From JACVRM01 sp963839815 (lineage in GTDB: Bacteria > Actinomycetota > Thermoleophilia > Gaiellales > Gaiellaceae): DNA of 64,000 bases. Below the pieces are notes generated by a model. It made no database searches, was not told the DNA's origin, and saw nothing but the letters and a program-made list of their open reading frames with translations. Below, one piece after another: positions 24,153 to 32,271 of this stretch (within the stretch, counting starts at the first letter, position 1; each line of letters opens with the position of its first letter). The position numbers were made by a program, and so were the translations under genes. The stretch spans positions 868,001 through 932,000 of the forward strand of contig CAWIWF010000006.1 in assembly GCA_963839815.1 (NCBI GenBank), in the 5' to 3' direction.

Positions 24153-25619
24153 CGCTCCGAAGCCGCCGCCGCCCGGCGTCTCGATCCGCAGCAGGTCGCC
24201 GGCGGCGAGATCGACGTCCGCCTTCGCCGGCAGCGGCTCCCCGTTCAGCAGGTTCCGCCCCGGCGCACCGGGCTCGCCGCCGGCGGCACCCGCCGGGGGA
24301 TGCCCGCGCCGCTCCGTCACGAGCGACAACCGGCAGTCCTCCAGCACGCGCAGCTCACGGACGATCCCGTCGCCGCCGCGGTGGCGGCCCGCCCCGCCGG
24401 AGCCCTCCCGCAGCTCCCAGCGCTCCACCCGCAGCGGGTAGGCGAGCTCGAGCGCCTCCGCGGGCGTCGAGAGCGTGTTCGACATCGTCACGTGCACGCC
24501 GCTCGGGCCGGGCGCGTCCGGGCAGGCTCCCTGGCCGCCGCCGATCGTCTCGTAGTAGGTGAAGCGGTCGTTGCCGAGCGTGACGTTGTTCATCGTCCCC
24601 TGCCCCTGCGCGGGTACCGGCACCGCGTGGCCGAAGGCGCGGAAGACCAGGTCGGCGATCCGGCTCGACGTCTCGACGTTGCCGGCAGCCACCGCAGCCG
24701 GCGGCCGGGCGTTGACGAGCGACCCTGCCGGCGCGGCCACCGTGACCGGCGCGAAGGCGCCCCCCGACGCCGGCAGGTCCGGCACCGTCAGGCAGCGGAC
24801 GACGAACGCGCACGCCGAGCGGGTGACCGCCAGCGGGCAGTTGAGGTTGCCGTCGTGCTGCGCCGCCGTGCCGGCGAAGTCGATCGTCACCTCGTCGCCG
24901 TCGACGGTCACGGTGCAGTGGATCTCCAGGTCGCCGTCGCGTCCTTCCAGCACGTCCGCGGCGCTCCAGGCTCCGTCCGGCAGGTCGGCGATCGCAGACC
25001 GGACGAGCCGTTCCGAGTAGTCGTGCAGCTCACGCATGGCCGCGCACATCCGTTCCGTCCCGTGGCGCCGGCAGAGCTCCGCCACGCGCCGTTCCGCCAG
25101 CCGGTTGGCGGCGAGCTGCGCACGCAGATCGCCCCGGCGCTCGTCCGGGTTGCGCATGCGCCCCACCAGCGTGGCCAGCACCTCGTCGTCGAGCCGGGTC
25201 GGCGGGATGACGACTCCCTCCTCGGCCAGCGTCCGCGAGCCGGCGGGCATGCTCCCGGGCTCGGCGGCGCCGACGTCGGCGTGGTGCGCGCGCGTGGCCG
25301 CGAAGCCGAGCGCGGTGCGCGACACCGTGGTCACGTCCGGCAGGTGCGTGCCACCCGCGTAGGGGTCGTTCAGGATCCACGTCTCGCCGGGACGCGGATC
25401 GCATGCCAGGACCGCGGCGACGGCGTCCGGGAGCGCGCCCAGGTGCACCGGGATGTGCTCCACCTGCGCGATCAGGCGGCCGCGCTCGTCGAGGAGCGCC
25501 GTCGAGCAGTCGCGCCGCTCCTTGATGTTGGCGGAGAACGCCGAGCGCACGAGCACCGCGCCCATCTCCTCTGCGACCGCGCGCAACGCGCTGCCCAGCA
25601 CCTGCAGCTCGACGTTCAC
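24138..25619 (-). CDS. hyuB: Hydantoinase B / 5-oxoprolinase beta-subunit family protein
   Basis: A 493-residue protein of the HyuB (N-methylhydantoinase/oxoprolinase B) family. Family landmarks are SANIKERRDCSTALLDERGRLIAQ near the N-terminus, WILNDPYAGGTHLPDVTTVSR, FAGTAAQHDGNLNCPLAVTRSA, TMNNVTLGNDRFTYYETIGGGQGACPDAPGPSGVHVTMSNTLSTPAEALE and the Gly-rich end LLRIETPGGGGFG. It acts with the A subunit encoded just upstream to hydrolyse a cyclic amide with ATP; the exact substrate (hydantoin, oxoproline or similar) cannot be told. The GTG start at 25619 overlaps the hyuA stop (GTGA). Confidence 0.9.
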   Translation of the reverse strand: MNVELQVLGSALRAVAEEMGAVLVRSAFSANIKERRDCSTALLDERGRLIAQVEHIPVHLGALPDAVAAVLACDPRPGETWILNDPYAGGTHLPDVTTVSRTALGFAATRAHHADVGAAEPGSMPAGSRTLAEEGVVIPPTRLDDEVLATLVGRMRNPDERRGDLRAQLAANRLAERRVAELCRRHGTERMCAAMRELHDYSERLVRSAIADLPDGAWSAADVLEGRDGDLEIHCTVTVDGDEVTIDFAGTAAQHDGNLNCPLAVTRSACAFVVRCLTVPDLPASGGAFAPVTVAAPAGSLVNARPPAAVAAGNVETSSRIADLVFRAFGHAVPVPAQGQGTMNNVTLGNDRFTYYETIGGGQGACPDAPGPSGVHVTMSNTLSTPAEALELAYPLRVERWELREGSGGAGRHRGGDGIVRELRVLEDCRLSLVTERRGHPPAGAAGGEPGAPGRNLLNGEPLPAKADVDLAAGDLLRIETPGGGGFGALDEH

Positions 25620-27352
25620 CGGCTCAGCACCAGCGTCCCGTCGGCGTCGGTCGTCCCCGCCCAGCCGGCGGGCACCCAGCAGCTCGCCCCGGGGAGCTCG
25701 ACGAGCTCGGGACCCTCGACCCGTCGCCGGCTGCCTCCGCCGGCTTGCAGCTGCGGTCCCGGCCGCACGTCGGCGGTGCGGACGGCGACGAGCTCGATGG
25801 GGCGGTCACGGTCGGCGTAGCCATAGCGCTCGTCGTGGGCGCGGTGGAACGTCGCCTTCAGGTCGGGCCCGAGCGGCACCGTCAGCTCGTGGGACTGGCC
25901 GGCGTAGCGGAGGTCGGCTTCGCCCTCCGCCGGCAGCTCGCCCGCCTCCTCGAGCGGCACGAGCAGCGAGCGCACCGACTCGCGCCGCTCGTCGCCGACC
26001 GCGAGTCCGAGTGCGGAAAGGACGCCGGCTGCCTCGGGGACCAGAACCGTGCTCGAGCCGAGCTCCTCGGCGAGCTCGCAGGCGTGCAGGGGGCCGGCGC
26101 CGCCGAAGGCGACGAGCGCCAGCTCGCGCGGGTCGTGGCCCCGCTCGACGCTCACGACCCGGAGCGCGCGCAGCATCTCGGCGTTGACGACCGCGACCAC
26201 GTCCGCCGGATCGAGGTCTCCGAGCGCCCGCGCGGCCGCCTCGCGATCCAGGTCGACGCCGCCCGCGAGCCGGGCCGGCAGCCGGCCGAGCAACAGATTG
26301 GCGTCCGTGACCGTCGGCTCGCTGCCGCCGCGGCCGTAGCAGGCCGGGCCGGGGTCGGCGCCGGCGCTGCGCGGCCCGACCCGGAGCGCGCCGCCCCGGT
26401 CACGAGCGGCGATCGAACCGCCGCCGGCGCCGACCGTGTGCACGTCGACGGTCGGCAGCCGCAGGGGTGCACCGGCAACGGTCCGCTCGGCCGCACGCCG
26501 AGCCTCGCCGCCGGCGATGAGCGCGACGTCGGTCGAGGTGCCGCCCATGTCGAAGGAGATCGCGTCCCGATGTCCCGCCGCAGCCGCAGCCCGAGCGGCG
26601 CCGGCGACCCCGGCGGCAGGACCGGAGACGACGACGAGGGCCGGATGCGCAGCGGCTTCCGCGAGCGTCACCGCTCCGCCCGAAGAGGCCATCACGAGCG
26701 GCTCCGGCAGGCCGGCGGCGGCGCAGGAGCCGGCGAGCGCGCTCAGGTAGCGCGAGACGACCGGGCCGAGGTACGCGTCCGCGACGGTGGTGGAGGCGCG
26801 CTCGTACTCGCGAAACTCGGGCGCCACCTCGTGCGAGGCGACGACCCGTGCTGTCGGCAGGCGGCGGCGCAGCTCGGCGGCGACGGCGCGCTCGTGCTCC
26901 GGGTGGCGGAAGGAGAAGAGCAGGCAGACAGCGACGGCCTCGGCGTCCGGGGTCGGCAGCGAGCCGAGCTGGAGTGGCCGGAGCACGCCTTGCGGGCCCA
27001 TCCGCTCGTCGACGCCGTAGCAGCGCTCGAGCGGTACGAGCGGCTCGGGATGTCGCTCGCAGAGCCGGTAGAGATGGGCGCGATCCTGCCGGCGCAGGTG
27101 GAGGAGGTGCTCGAAGCCGGCTGTGGTGACGAGGGCGGTTCGCGCTCCCGTGCGCTCGAGCAGCGCATTCGTGGCCACGGTCGTCCCGTGCGTGAAGCGC
27201 TCGACGTCGACCGCACCGACTGCGTGCGCTGCGGCCAGCACCGACTCCTCCTGCCGGGCTGCCGTCGGCACCTTGGCGGTGCGCAGCTCGCCGCCCGCGA
27301 CGAGCACCGCGTCGGTGAACGTGCCGCCGACGTCGATGCCGAGGAACGCCAC
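25616..27352 (-). CDS. hyuA: Hydantoinase A / 5-oxoprolinase alpha-subunit family protein
   Basis: A 578-residue ATP-dependent hydantoinase/oxoprolinase A subunit with an actin-like fold. The GTG at 27352 starts exactly at VAFLGIDVGGTFTDAVLV, the phosphate-binding strand. Other landmarks are FTHGTTVATNALLERTGARTALVTTAGF, MASSGGAVTLAEAAAHP, SFDMGGTSTDVALIAGG, VDVHTVGAGGGSIA, GPRSAGADPGPACYGRGG and VAFGGAGPLHACELAEELG. It is slightly shorter than many homologues, with a compact C-terminal domain. The open frame continues about 350 bases upstream, but that part is antisense shadow of the glycosylase gene. It forms an operon with hyuB. Confidence 0.9.
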   Translation of the reverse strand: MAFLGIDVGGTFTDAVLVAGGELRTAKVPTAARQEESVLAAAHAVGAVDVERFTHGTTVATNALLERTGARTALVTTAGFEHLLHLRRQDRAHLYRLCERHPEPLVPLERCYGVDERMGPQGVLRPLQLGSLPTPDAEAVAVCLLFSFRHPEHERAVAAELRRRLPTARVVASHEVAPEFREYERASTTVADAYLGPVVSRYLSALAGSCAAAGLPEPLVMASSGGAVTLAEAAAHPALVVVSGPAAGVAGAARAAAAAGHRDAISFDMGGTSTDVALIAGGEARRAAERTVAGAPLRLPTVDVHTVGAGGGSIAARDRGGALRVGPRSAGADPGPACYGRGGSEPTVTDANLLLGRLPARLAGGVDLDREAAARALGDLDPADVVAVVNAEMLRALRVVSVERGHDPRELALVAFGGAGPLHACELAEELGSSTVLVPEAAGVLSALGLAVGDERRESVRSLLVPLEEAGELPAEGEADLRYAGQSHELTVPLGPDLKATFHRAHDERYGYADRDRPIELVAVRTADVRPGPQLQAGGGSRRRVEGPELVELPGASCWVPAGWAGTTDADGTLVLSR

Positions 27353-27407
27353 GGGGCGCGACTCTAGTGCGCCCCGCGGGAATAGACAGCGGGCGGCAGA
27401 CGTCCGA

Positions 27408-28358
27408 ATGGAGACGATGCCGGCACGGAGCAGGAGCCTGGAGGGACGGCCGTGGCGCGCCGAGCTGCCGCTGCGCGGCGCGGGCGGCGAGCCCGTCGAC
27501 CTCTGGCGGACGATCACCTCCCACGGCGTCGCCTTCCTGCCGCCGGCCGCGGTCGACGAGGAAGAGCGTGTGCTGCGCGTCACCGTGCCCGTCGACGGCG
27601 GCGCCCGGACGGTGCGTGTGCGCAGCGCCGGTGGTGTCGCCGAGGTCACCGGCCGGGGCTCTGCCCGGGAGCGGGACGTGTCGCAGGCCCGGGTGGCGCA
27701 CATCCTCAGGCTCGACGAGGACCTGTCCGGGTTCTACGCCGCCGCAGAGGGCGATCCGGCGCTCTCCTGGGCGGTTGCCGGCGCGGGGCGCCTCGCCAGG
27801 AGCGCCACCGTCTTCGAGGACGTCGTGAAGACCGTCTGCACGACCAACTGCGCCTGGTCGGCCACCGAGCGCATGGTCGGCGCGCTCGTGTCACGGCTCG
27901 GCACAGCCGCCCCTGGGGCGCCGGCCGAGGGTGTCGATGGGCGCGCGTTCCCGACTCCCGCCGCCATGGCGGATGCGGACGAGCGCTTCTACCGGGACGA
28001 GGTTCGGGCCGGCTATCGCGGGCCGTACCTGCGCACGCTCGCGGCCACCGTCGCGGCGGGCGAGCTCGACCTCGAGGAGCTGGGGAGCGCGCCGCGTGAC
28101 GCGCTGTCCGACGAGGAGGTGGAGCAGCGCCTGCTGACGCTTCCGGGTGTCGGCCCCTATGCCGCCGCCCACATCATGATGATGCTCGGCCGCTACTCAC
28201 GCCTGATCCTGGACTCCTGGACGCGGCCCACGTACGCGCGGCTCGCCGGCCGCCGCGCGGTCGCCGACGCGACGATCGTCCGGCGCTTCGCCCGCTACGG
28301 GCCCTACGCAGGGCTCGCGTTCTGGCTTGTCCTGACGCGCGACTGGGTCGACGGGTGA
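27408..28358 (+). CDS. DNA-3-methyladenine glycosylase II / HhH-GPD family protein
   Basis: A 316-residue base-excision repair glycosylase. The core HhH-GPD region has VFEDVVKTVCTTNCAWSATERMVGALV, EQRLLTLPGVGPYAAAHIMMMLGRYSRLILDSWTRP, with the helix-hairpin-helix (LPGVGPYAA, about residue 245) and the catalytic Asp in LDSW (about 267). An N-terminal about 100-residue beta domain precedes it, as in AlkA/OGG-type enzymes. The Lys of OGG-type lyases is not evident, so a monofunctional AlkA-like activity is more likely. The start may be ATG 27408 or 27417; longer in-frame starts lie within the hyuA coding strand and are rejected. It is divergent from hyuA. Confidence 0.85.
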   Translation: METMPARSRSLEGRPWRAELPLRGAGGEPVDLWRTITSHGVAFLPPAAVDEEERVLRVTVPVDGGARTVRVRSAGGVAEVTGRGSARERDVSQARVAHILRLDEDLSGFYAAAEGDPALSWAVAGAGRLARSATVFEDVVKTVCTTNCAWSATERMVGALVSRLGTAAPGAPAEGVDGRAFPTPAAMADADERFYRDEVRAGYRGPYLRTLAATVAAGELDLEELGSAPRDALSDEEVEQRLLTLPGVGPYAAAHIMMMLGRYSRLILDSWTRPTYARLAGRRAVADATIVRRFARYGPYAGLAFWLVLTRDWVDG

Positions 28359-28413
28359 GCCGCCCGGCAATTCCGCTGCAGAGACCGGTCTTCTCTCGTA
28401 CGATCAGGGTCAC

Positions 28414-29361
28414 GTGAAGTACGCGTTCGTCGTGGTCGCTGCATTCCTCGCCGTCGGCGCCACGGCACCGGACGCCGCGCGCGCACCGGCCGTCGTCCCG
28501 GCCGGGGTCGAGGTCGCGGGGGTGGACGTGGGTGGCAGGAGCTCCGAGTCGGCCCGTGCGCTCGTCCACCGCGCGTTCTCCGGGCCGATTCGCATCCGCT
28601 ACGGCACCGAGAGCTGGCGGGTGAGCCCGCAGTCGCTCGGCGTGCAGTCGAGCGTCGACGAGGCCGTCACTCGCGCGCTGCACGCCCGGCCCGGACGCGA
28701 GGTCAAGCTGCGCGTGGCGTTCTCCCGCCGGGCGATCCGGGCGTACGTCCGCTATCTGAACGGGCGCTACGCCGTCGAGCCGGAGGACGCCCGGCTCATC
28801 GGGACCAACGGGCTCAGGCCGGTGATCGCCGACGGGAAGCCGGGCCGGCGAGTCGCCCGCTGGCTGATGGAGGCGCGCATTGCTCGTGCGCTCCGCTCAC
28901 CCGGACGCCGCACGATCGCGCTCGCCACCAAGCCCGTGCTGCCGGAGATCACCCGCAAGACGTACGGCTCGATCGTCGTCGTCGGCCGCGCCTCACACCG
29001 GCTGCGGCTCTTCGACGGCCCGCGGCTCGTGCGGGAGTTCGGCGTCGCGACGGGGCAGGCGGAGTTCCCGACGCCGCTCGGCGTCTTCACGATCGCGAGC
29101 ATGCAGCGCAACCCGTGGTGGATCCCGCCCAAGTCCGACTGGGCCAAGGACGCGAAGCCGATCCCGCCCGGGCCCGGCAACCCGCTCGGCACCCGCTGGA
29201 TGGGCCTGAACCAGTTCGCGGTCGGCATCCACGCCACCCCCGACGCGGCGTCGATCGGCTACTCGGCCTCCCACGGCTGCATCCGCATGCGCATCCCGGA
29301 CGCGGAGTGGCTGTTCGAGCAGATCGACGTCGGCACGCCCGTCCTCATAGCGGAGGTTTGA
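28414..29361 (+). CDS. Secreted L,D-transpeptidase (YkuD domain)
   Basis: A 315-residue exported cell-wall cross-linking enzyme. A GTG start at 28414 gives the signal peptide VKYAFVVVAAFLAVGATAPDAARA. A PG-binding/YoaR-like region (about 30-170: GVEVAGVDVGGRSSESARALV) comes next, then the YkuD domain (about 187-313) with the active-site signature SASHGCIRM (Cys about 288) and GVHAT-type GIHATPDA. It makes 3-3 peptidoglycan bridges in other actinobacteria. TACGAT 13 bases before the start may be a -10 of a short-leader mRNA. A GC hairpin follows the stop. Confidence 0.9.
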   Translation: MKYAFVVVAAFLAVGATAPDAARAPAVVPAGVEVAGVDVGGRSSESARALVHRAFSGPIRIRYGTESWRVSPQSLGVQSSVDEAVTRALHARPGREVKLRVAFSRRAIRAYVRYLNGRYAVEPEDARLIGTNGLRPVIADGKPGRRVARWLMEARIARALRSPGRRTIALATKPVLPEITRKTYGSIVVVGRASHRLRLFDGPRLVREFGVATGQAEFPTPLGVFTIASMQRNPWWIPPKSDWAKDAKPIPPGPGNPLGTRWMGLNQFAVGIHATPDAASIGYSASHGCIRMRIPDAEWLFEQIDVGTPVLIAEV

Positions 29362-29378
29362 GCCGGGCGGAGCCCGGC
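29362..29378 (+). terminator. Terminator hairpin of the L,D-transpeptidase gene
   Basis: A 7-bp stem gccgggc/gcccggc with a 3-base loop starts directly after the stop codon and is followed by tt and a further cgccggcc..ccggctg stem. Confidence 0.55.
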
Positions 29379-29411
29379 TTCGCCGGCCTCTCCGGCTGTG
29401 CCACGCCGACG

Positions 29412-29700
29412 TTCTCGCCCCAGCGCGCGCGTGGCGCCGGCGAGAAGGGAGGGGGCGAGGGGAACCGTCGAGGTTCCCCCCGGCGGCGGTCGGAGGGCGC
29501 GCGACCGCGCCGCCCTTTCGGGCCTCGGCCGAAACGGCTCACGCGGAGGGAGCGCGAGGGAATGCTTCCCTCGCATCGCCGGAGGGCGGCTTCGCCGCCC
29601 GCAGGCACGTCGCGGGAAGCGCGTCAGACCGACGAGGGGGCGCGCACGGGGGAAACCGGGTTTCCCCGTGAAGCGACGCGCGCTCACGCGCGTCGCGGCA
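29412..29700. repeat. Hairpin-rich intergenic region with repeat copy 2
   Basis: No credible gene lies in the 340-base gap between the transpeptidase and the tRNA. It holds successive inverted repeats: ttctcgcc (29412) with ggcgagaa (29439), ggggaacc/ggttcccc (29459-29479) and gcgagggaa/ttccctcgc (29554-29574). The stretch from 29575 to 29700 (catcgccggagggcggc ... gacgagggggc ... gggggaaaccgggtttcccc, gtgaagcg) repeats the order and much of the sequence of 14171-14312. Confidence 0.55.
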
Positions 29701-29773
29701 TAGCGGCGGGTGGATTCGAACCACCGACCTGCGGGTTATGAGTCCGCCGCTCTAACCGCTGAGCTACGCCGCC
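29701..29773 (-). tRNA. tRNA with CAU anticodon (Met elongator, or Ile2)
   Basis: The minus strand reads GGCGGCG TA GCTC..., anticodon loop CTCATAA and T arm GGTGG-TTCGAAT-CCACC, with acceptor GGCGGCG/CGCCGCT (one G-U closing pair) and discriminator A; no CCA is encoded. The anticodon is CAU and the lack of an initiator-type C1:A72 mismatch excludes the initiator. Elongator Met and lysidine-modified Ile2 share this anticodon. The anticodon stem has an A31-C39 mismatch, unusual for either. Confidence 0.9.
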
Positions 29774-29817
29774 TGGCGGGCGCAATGGTAGCCGCTCGCC
29801 TCCGTACGATCAGTTCG

Positions 29818-29994
29818 GTGCGCGAGGCCTGCTGGCGCTGTGGCGCCGAGATGGAGTGGCGCCATTCGACCTGGCAGTGCCCGCGCTGTCGCTTCAAGCT
29901 CGGCTGCTGCGAGGGGGAGTGCCCGGAGCCGTCCGAGGCCGAGAGCGGCGCGGTCTCGGGGGCTTCCCCGGGGGTTCGTCGCCCGGCTCGCTAG
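29818..29994 (+). CDS. Small zinc-ribbon protein
   Basis: A 58-residue protein from GTG 29818. The first half is a rubredoxin-like zinc ribbon: CWRCGAEMEWRHSTWQCPRCRFKLGCCEGE with two CxxC pairs 13 residues apart and two further Cys. The second half (PEPSEAESGAVSG) is acidic and then basic and probably disordered. TACGAT about 10 bases upstream would give a leaderless mRNA. Its role is unknown; such ribbons often bind nucleic acid or partner proteins. Confidence 0.65.
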   Translation: MREACWRCGAEMEWRHSTWQCPRCRFKLGCCEGECPEPSEAESGAVSGASPGVRRPAR

Positions 29995-30061
29995 CCGCAG
30001 CCCGGCAGCAGGCGGCCGGTTGTCGGGTGGGCGGTGCGACCGATTCGGGTAGGGATGCCGG

Positions 30062-31558
30062 ATGCGGTTCCTGCTCTTCTGCCTGGCGGCGCTGGTCGTC
30101 GCCGCGCCTGCCGCAGCCGGGCCACGGCTCATCGTCGGCGTCACGGAGGACGGCATGCGCTTCGAGCCGGAGAACGTGCAGCGAGACGCTGCGCCGCTCG
30201 GTCTCGACGCGGTCCGCGTCACGCTCCGCTGGCGCACCGGGCAGGTGTCGCCCACCCGCGTTCAGCGCACCGAGCTCGACCAGGCGACGAGCGTCAAGGG
30301 CCTGCGGGTGGTGCTCTCGGTGTTCGGCGAGAAGGCCGTCAACGCGCCCCGGACCGCGGGTGCGCGGCGCCAGTACTGCGGGTTCCTGCGCAGCGTGCTG
30401 GCCGACTACTCGTCGATTCGCGACGTGGTCGTCTGGAACGAGCCGAACAAGACGTTCTTCTGGCAACCGCAGTACGACGGGCGCGGCAGCAGCGCCTCAC
30501 CGAGCGCCTACGCGGCGCTTCTCGCCACGTGCTGGGACGTGCTGCACGGCGCCCGGCCGAACGTGAACGTCCTCGGCCCGTCCACCTCCCCGCGGGGCAA
30601 CGACAACCCGAACGCGGCGAGCAATGTCTCGCACTCGCCGGTCCGCTTCCTGCAGGCGCTGGGGCGCGCTTACAAGGCGTCCGGGCGGACGCGGCCGATC
30701 CTGGACTCGTTCGCGCACCACGTGCACGGCTCCGTGCCGGGAGAGCGGCCGTGGCGTCACCGTCGCGACCTCGGCATCTCGCAGGGCGACTACGGCCGGC
30801 TTGTCGAGACGCTGCAGGCCGCGTTCGCCGGCACCCGCCAGCCGGTGCCGGGGCGCTGCGTCGGCGGCCGCTGCGCAGGCATCTGGTACCTGGAGGCCGG
30901 CTTCCAGACCACTCCCGACCGGGCCAAGGCGCGCGCGTACACCGGCTCGGGCACGGCCGACCGCGGCATACCCGACGCGGCCGGGCCGGTCGACCTGACA
31001 CCGCTGCCGCCTGCGGACTCCAAGGCCCCCGACCAGGCGAGCCAGCTGGTGGCGGCGATCAGGCTCGCCTACTGCCAGCCGCACGTGGAGGCGTTCTTCA
31101 ACTTCCTGCTCTGGGACGAGGCCAGGCTCGAGGGCTGGCAGTCGGGCCTCTACTGGACCGACCGCACCCGCAAGGGCTCGTTCGCGGCATTCCGGGATGT
31201 CGTCCAGGACGCCAAGGCGGGGCGCATCTCATGCGGGCGCGTCCGAGCGGAGCTGCCCGAGCCGGCGGCCGTGCTGGGCGGCCCCGGAGTCGTCCAGGCC
31301 CGGCCGCCCGATGCGACGAACCCCGGCGCGACCTCGGGGGCGAGGCCGAAGCCGCGAGCCACCACGGCCACGCCGACGCCTCGGGCCTCGACCGAGCTGA
31401 CGTTCACCGAGGCGGGCGGGGCACCCGGTGCCGCTGACGACGACGGGCCGCTGAGCTGGCCCCTGATCGCTGCGGGTGTTGCGGCCTTCGTCCTGGGCGC
31501 TGCGGGAACCGCGTTGCTCACCCGCAGGCGCGCCCGCCTGCGCCGGATCTCCCGCTAG
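30062..31558 (+). CDS. Secreted, membrane-anchored glycoside hydrolase-like protein
   Basis: A 498-residue exported protein. A signal peptide (MRFLLFCLAALVVAAPAAAG) leads into a TIM-barrel-like domain (about 22-385) with VGVTEDGMRFEP, VWNEPNKTFFWQP (the NEP motif with the acid/base Glu of clan GH-A enzymes) and WYLEAGFQTTP (a plausible nucleophile Glu). A Pro/Thr linker (about 410-455) and a C-terminal membrane helix followed by RRRARLRRISR (about 470-498) anchor it to the cell surface. The substrate is unknown. It is similar in plan to the secreted protein at 47887. Confidence 0.75.
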   Translation: MRFLLFCLAALVVAAPAAAGPRLIVGVTEDGMRFEPENVQRDAAPLGLDAVRVTLRWRTGQVSPTRVQRTELDQATSVKGLRVVLSVFGEKAVNAPRTAGARRQYCGFLRSVLADYSSIRDVVVWNEPNKTFFWQPQYDGRGSSASPSAYAALLATCWDVLHGARPNVNVLGPSTSPRGNDNPNAASNVSHSPVRFLQALGRAYKASGRTRPILDSFAHHVHGSVPGERPWRHRRDLGISQGDYGRLVETLQAAFAGTRQPVPGRCVGGRCAGIWYLEAGFQTTPDRAKARAYTGSGTADRGIPDAAGPVDLTPLPPADSKAPDQASQLVAAIRLAYCQPHVEAFFNFLLWDEARLEGWQSGLYWTDRTRKGSFAAFRDVVQDAKAGRISCGRVRAELPEPAAVLGGPGVVQARPPDATNPGATSGARPKPRATTATPTPRASTELTFTEAGGAPGAADDDGPLSWPLIAAGVAAFVLGAAGTALLTRRRARLRRISR

Positions 31559-31595
31559 ACTCCGTGAGGACGCCGCCGGGGCCTGAGGCCCTCGC

Positions 31596-31604
31596 TGCTA
31601 CCTT
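31596..31604 (+). promoter_or_regulatory. Extended -10 box (TGC-TACCTT) before rpmG
   Basis: TGCTACCTT lies 32 bases before the rpmG start. The same TGCTACNNT pattern occurs before rpoB (37684), rpsL (52631-52639) and the gene at 47887. No clear -35 is visible. Confidence 0.45.
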
Positions 31605-31636
31605 TCCGCGCCGAGCGACCCGAAGGACGACCTCAC

Positions 31637-31798
31637 GTGGCTACCGGAGTACGAGTTGCAATCACGCTCGCCTGCGTTGACTGCAAGCGACGCAACTACC
31701 AGTCGAACAAGTCCAAGCGCAACACGCCCGACCGCGTGGAGCTGAAGAAGTACTGCCGCTGGTGCGGCGGGCACACCGCGCACCGGGAGACCCGCTGA
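31637..31798 (+). CDS. rpmG: 50S ribosomal protein L33
   Basis: A 53-residue L33 (MATGVRVAITLACVDCKRR ... ELKKYCRWCGGHTAHRETR) from GTG 31637. It has both CxxC pairs (CVDC and CRWC), so it is the zinc-binding C+ form. The usual NYxSxKNK-type segment is present as NYQSNKSKRNTPDRV. It is the first gene of the rpmG-secE-nusG-rplK-rplA cluster, the order usual in actinobacteria and many other bacteria. Confidence 0.95.
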   Translation: MATGVRVAITLACVDCKRRNYQSNKSKRNTPDRVELKKYCRWCGGHTAHRETR

Positions 31799-31818
31799 GT
31801 GAAGACGACGGTCGCACA

Positions 31819-31926
31819 CCCGCGAGATCACGGGGCAGGATTCATCCTGTCCCGTACGTGCGACGTGAACGAGACGATCGTGACCCCGCGAGATCACGGG
31901 ACAGGATTCATCCTGTCCCGTACGTG
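31819..31926. repeat. Two tandem palindromic repeats between rpmG and secE
   Basis: Two copies, 66 bases apart, of ccgcgagatcacggg followed by the 22-bp palindrome core (GGACAGGAT / ATCCTGTCC around TC) and cgtacgtg. The second ends 4 bases before the secE start. The same palindrome lies in the arms of the 267-bp elements. Each copy can fold into a stem of 10-11 bp, within an essential operon. Confidence 0.75.
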
Positions 31927-31930
31927 CTAG

Positions 31931-32266
31931 ATGGCCCGCCCGACTCGCCAGGCCCGCCGGGAGCGCCGCGCCCAGCAGCGCGAGGATCGCGCCGCCGGTG
32001 AGCGCGCCCGCTCCGCCGCGCAGCAGGTTCGGCCCGCAGCCGAGCCCGAGCAGCCCGAAGCACCGGCAACGCGCCGGCGCGGCGGCGCGCTCGGCTTCGG
32101 CATCGAGTCGTGGGGCGAGCTCAAGAAGGTCGAGTGGCCGAAGCAGCGCCAGGTCATGACCGGAACGGTCGTCGTGATCATCGCCTGCACCATCGTCGGT
32201 ACCTATCTCTGGGGCGTCGACTTCGCCCTCGAGCCCTTCGTCGAGCGCGTCCTGCTCGGTCAATAG
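31931..32266 (+). CDS. secE: Preprotein translocase subunit SecE
   Basis: A 111-residue SecE. The N-terminal about 50 residues are charged, Arg/Glu/Ala-rich and poorly conserved. The core has WGELKKVEWPKQRQVMTGTVVVIIACTIVGTYLWGVDFAL, with the conserved cytoplasmic ELKKVxWPxxxE-type motif and one membrane helix. It clamps SecY in the translocon. The start at ATG 31931 leaves only a few bases from the palindromic repeat, with no clear ribosome-binding site. nusG follows 5 bases later. Confidence 0.95.
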   Translation: MARPTRQARRERRAQQREDRAAGERARSAAQQVRPAAEPEQPEAPATRRRGGALGFGIESWGELKKVEWPKQRQVMTGTVVVIIACTIVGTYLWGVDFALEPFVERVLLGQ

Positions 32267-32271
32267 GCGTC

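Noticed and set aside
25616..27703. Longer hydantoinase A starting at 27703
   Set aside because: The extra N-terminal part is antisense to the glycosylase gene and lacks any family similarity.
31819..31926. CRISPR array
   Set aside because: There are only two repeats, each a palindrome also present elsewhere, with no spacer structure and no cas genes.
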